This document shows, piece after piece, positions 62,202-64,000 of a stretch of DNA of 64,000 bases (position 1 is its first letter; each line of letters begins with the position of its first letter). The notes beneath the pieces are model-generated. The model had not been told where the DNA came from, searched no databases, and worked only from the letters and a program-made list of their open reading frames with translations. Made by a program: the position numbers and the translations under genes. The DNA comes from Hemibagrus wyckioides (lineage: Eukaryota; Chordata; Actinopteri; Siluriformes; Bagridae), in the NCBI RefSeq assembly GCF_019097595.1, contig NC_080718.1, positions 22,609,157 to 22,673,156 on the forward strand. Reading direction: 5' to 3'.

Positions 62202-62722
62202 TGTAGTGACTCAGGCTGCGATGGGCTCAACACACCAAAGACCTGATATTGTAAAGGGCAGTTCAGGTTTATTCACAATAAGCAGGTGAAAGAGTTTTTA
62301 AGTGCAAGAAGTGAAAAGAAAAACTTTATCTGGGAGAAGTGGCGAGCTGAAGCGGTGCAGAGCTTCCGAGGCAAGGTGAAGAGGCGGGACCCAGGAGGCT
62401 GGCGAGGTGCAGCGGTCTCAGGTAGAGTCGTCTTCGGTATGATCAGGCCATTCTGTAAGGAAGAAAGAGAAAGCATGTTAGTCCTTGTTCTGCACTCACC
62501 GTTACCTTCCCGGAGGCGCTGCGACCCACGCCGCTCTCTACTCTTCTTGTAGAGGTTGAAGAGGTTATAGTGCCACTCAGATTGGCTGCCGGGTTTTTGG
62601 CATGCTTCTGCCACCCCGCCCTGGAGCCATGTGCTTCCCGGCTATCCACAACACTGCTGTAGAAGCGTGAGGAGCTGGAAAATGCCTTGAAAAAAGGCAG
62701 CGGTGCAGGCCTTGCCTTCACA
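62202..62722 (-). mobile_element. Solo LTR with 5-bp target duplication
   Basis: 521 bp. It starts TGTAGTGA and ends CTTCACA on the plus strand, so it is TGT...ACA on the minus strand. It is flanked by GGGGG on both sides (62197-62201 and 62723-62727). The minus strand has an AATAAA signal (complement of 62268-62273). It is GC-richer than its surroundings. A 47-53 nt intron-like stretch (GT near 62499-62505, pyrimidine-rich tract and AG at 62453) is visible but too short for normal vertebrate splicing. No internal region remains. Confidence 0.75.
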
Positions 62723-62729
62723 GGGGGTT

Positions 62730-64000
62730 ATCAAACTTTACTAGATATTTACTTGGGTTTGAGATACCTGTTAAAGAGATTGATCATATTATATCATACT
62801 ATATAAACAAATCATATTATTAAAGTTTCAGTATATGTTTAATTACTGGCTAATGATATTCCCATCACATCTGTATTGCAGTTGGTTAGAAAAACTGTCT
62901 TGCTACCGGTGTAGTAGTGCTTGGTTTGAGTATACACTCAAATCCTCATGCAAGTCATCCACTCACCTTGTGCTTATGCATTTGCCCAGATTCTCCTTGA
63001 AAATAATTTTCCAGATAGCCATTTTGGCATGCCAAGAATTCAAGCAGTGAGATAATTACAATTCGGCAATATGACGTTGGCAATCAGAGCAACACCAGCT
63101 GCACCTGCTCACTTCACATCCACAGCACGACACGGAGAAATAATTCTTTGCCACTCTCAAGACCCCTTCTCTCTCACTGAAGGTTGTGAGTGAAAGCTTC
63201 TCTTTGATTTCATGTCAAGAGTCAGTTTGCTGTTTTCTCTCTTCAGCGCCTGCTTTACATATCTATGTTTGATATTTCTGGAGCCTCAGCTTGCATAAAG
63301 ACACGCGTCAGGAGCTCATACATTTATTTGGTGAAAATGCCACATTTGCTGTCTTTATCTATATGCTGCAGAGACGTGTAAAGAAAATAAGATGAAATTC
63401 TCTGTAGTGGCACAAAAAACATCAAAAATTGGCCAGTGATTCATTGAGACAAGCAATCAAAGTGCTAAGGAAGGTTATAAAATGCACCACAAATATGGTT
63501 AGAGTAATGAGATGAGGCATATATTTATTTATATATTTGTATCCTGCACAAATACAAGTCTTCCACAGACACTGCAGGAGCAGGAGATGAGCTGTACAGC
63601 TTGAAATTCTGTAATACTCCCTGTTCTGGTGCGAGTTCAGCAGGAGAGCATTAGACTGTGCAATAGCAGGGGTTTAGAAAATAAAGCGTGTAACATTCCC
63701 ATCAATATTCTTGCCTCTCTCATCCCCCATGCTGGAATGAGCTTATTCACTGCATGTCATTTTTCAAGCTTTAAATGGTTTATACAGGGTTAGTAGAAGT
63801 GTGTGTATGCGTGTTAGGAGGGTGCTAATAGACTTGAAAAGGCTTTGTTAACAGAAAACATTTTTCATAAATGTCTTCAATGTTACATGCGGTGAGAGCA
63901 CAAAGCCTATCTTGCTTGCACAGTCACATGATTGTTTTTATTTATGTGTTTGTTGCCTTCAGACAAACATAAATCCAGGAGCTAGGCAATTTTCCCTATC
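62730..64000. other. Non-coding stretch
   Basis: No gene or known repeat. 63040-63350 and 63590-63800 look unique and compositionally balanced, like possible regulatory sequence. Confidence 0.45.

Overview
The window reads as AT-rich, non-coding DNA from a teleost fish. Its dispersed repeats, Tc1-like transposon remnants and sushi-type LTR retrotransposon resemble those I know from catfish and other otophysan fishes. The species cannot be fixed from sequence alone. I found no convincing host protein-coding gene, rRNA or intact tRNA. The few recognisable coding stretches all belong to decayed transposable elements, apart from one weak exon-like stretch at 20661-20753 (minus).

Layout. 1-4380: plain AT-rich DNA. 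4390-15630: scattered repeat copies, a solo LTR at 9339-9802 (plus), and a minus-strand LTR at 14609-15629 that another repeat appears to split. 16074-16214: a long ATCT microsatellite. 17624-18150: an internally deleted Tc1-like element with both ends present. 20802-21810: a TA-flanked element with terminal inverted repeats. 21960-22990: remnants of a TTF-type zinc-finger hAT transposase. 25975-28045: a dead CR1/L2/Rex-type LINE (endonuclease plus reverse transcriptase). 28098-29083: a Ty3/gypsy fragment with integrase before RNase H, the order known from Gmr1-like elements. 29930-30173: a tandem duplication. 31934-32440, 49655-50125 and 51540-51905: Tc1-like remnants, the middle one internally inverted. 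37845-38155: a tRNA-derived SINE-like remnant. 39728-39829 and 51309-51432: large palindromes. 54712-59595: a nearly complete but broken sushi-like Ty3/gypsy chromovirus with both LTRs. 61560-61860: a LINE 3' fragment. 62202-62722: a solo LTR with a perfect 5-bp target duplication.

The most informative object is the 4.9-kb LTR element. The first ten bases of its predicted transcript are the exact reverse complement of ten bases lying one base after the 5' LTR. This is the signature of self-primed reverse transcription described for the Tf1/sushi group. The gag start codon lies inside the LTR, so the priming site falls inside the gag reading frame. Several frameshifts and stops show that this copy is dead.

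Between the repeats are long stretches of non-repetitive DNA. Some have the texture of conserved regulatory DNA in a gene desert or large intron, but that is only an impression without alignments. I saw no clearly new biological system.
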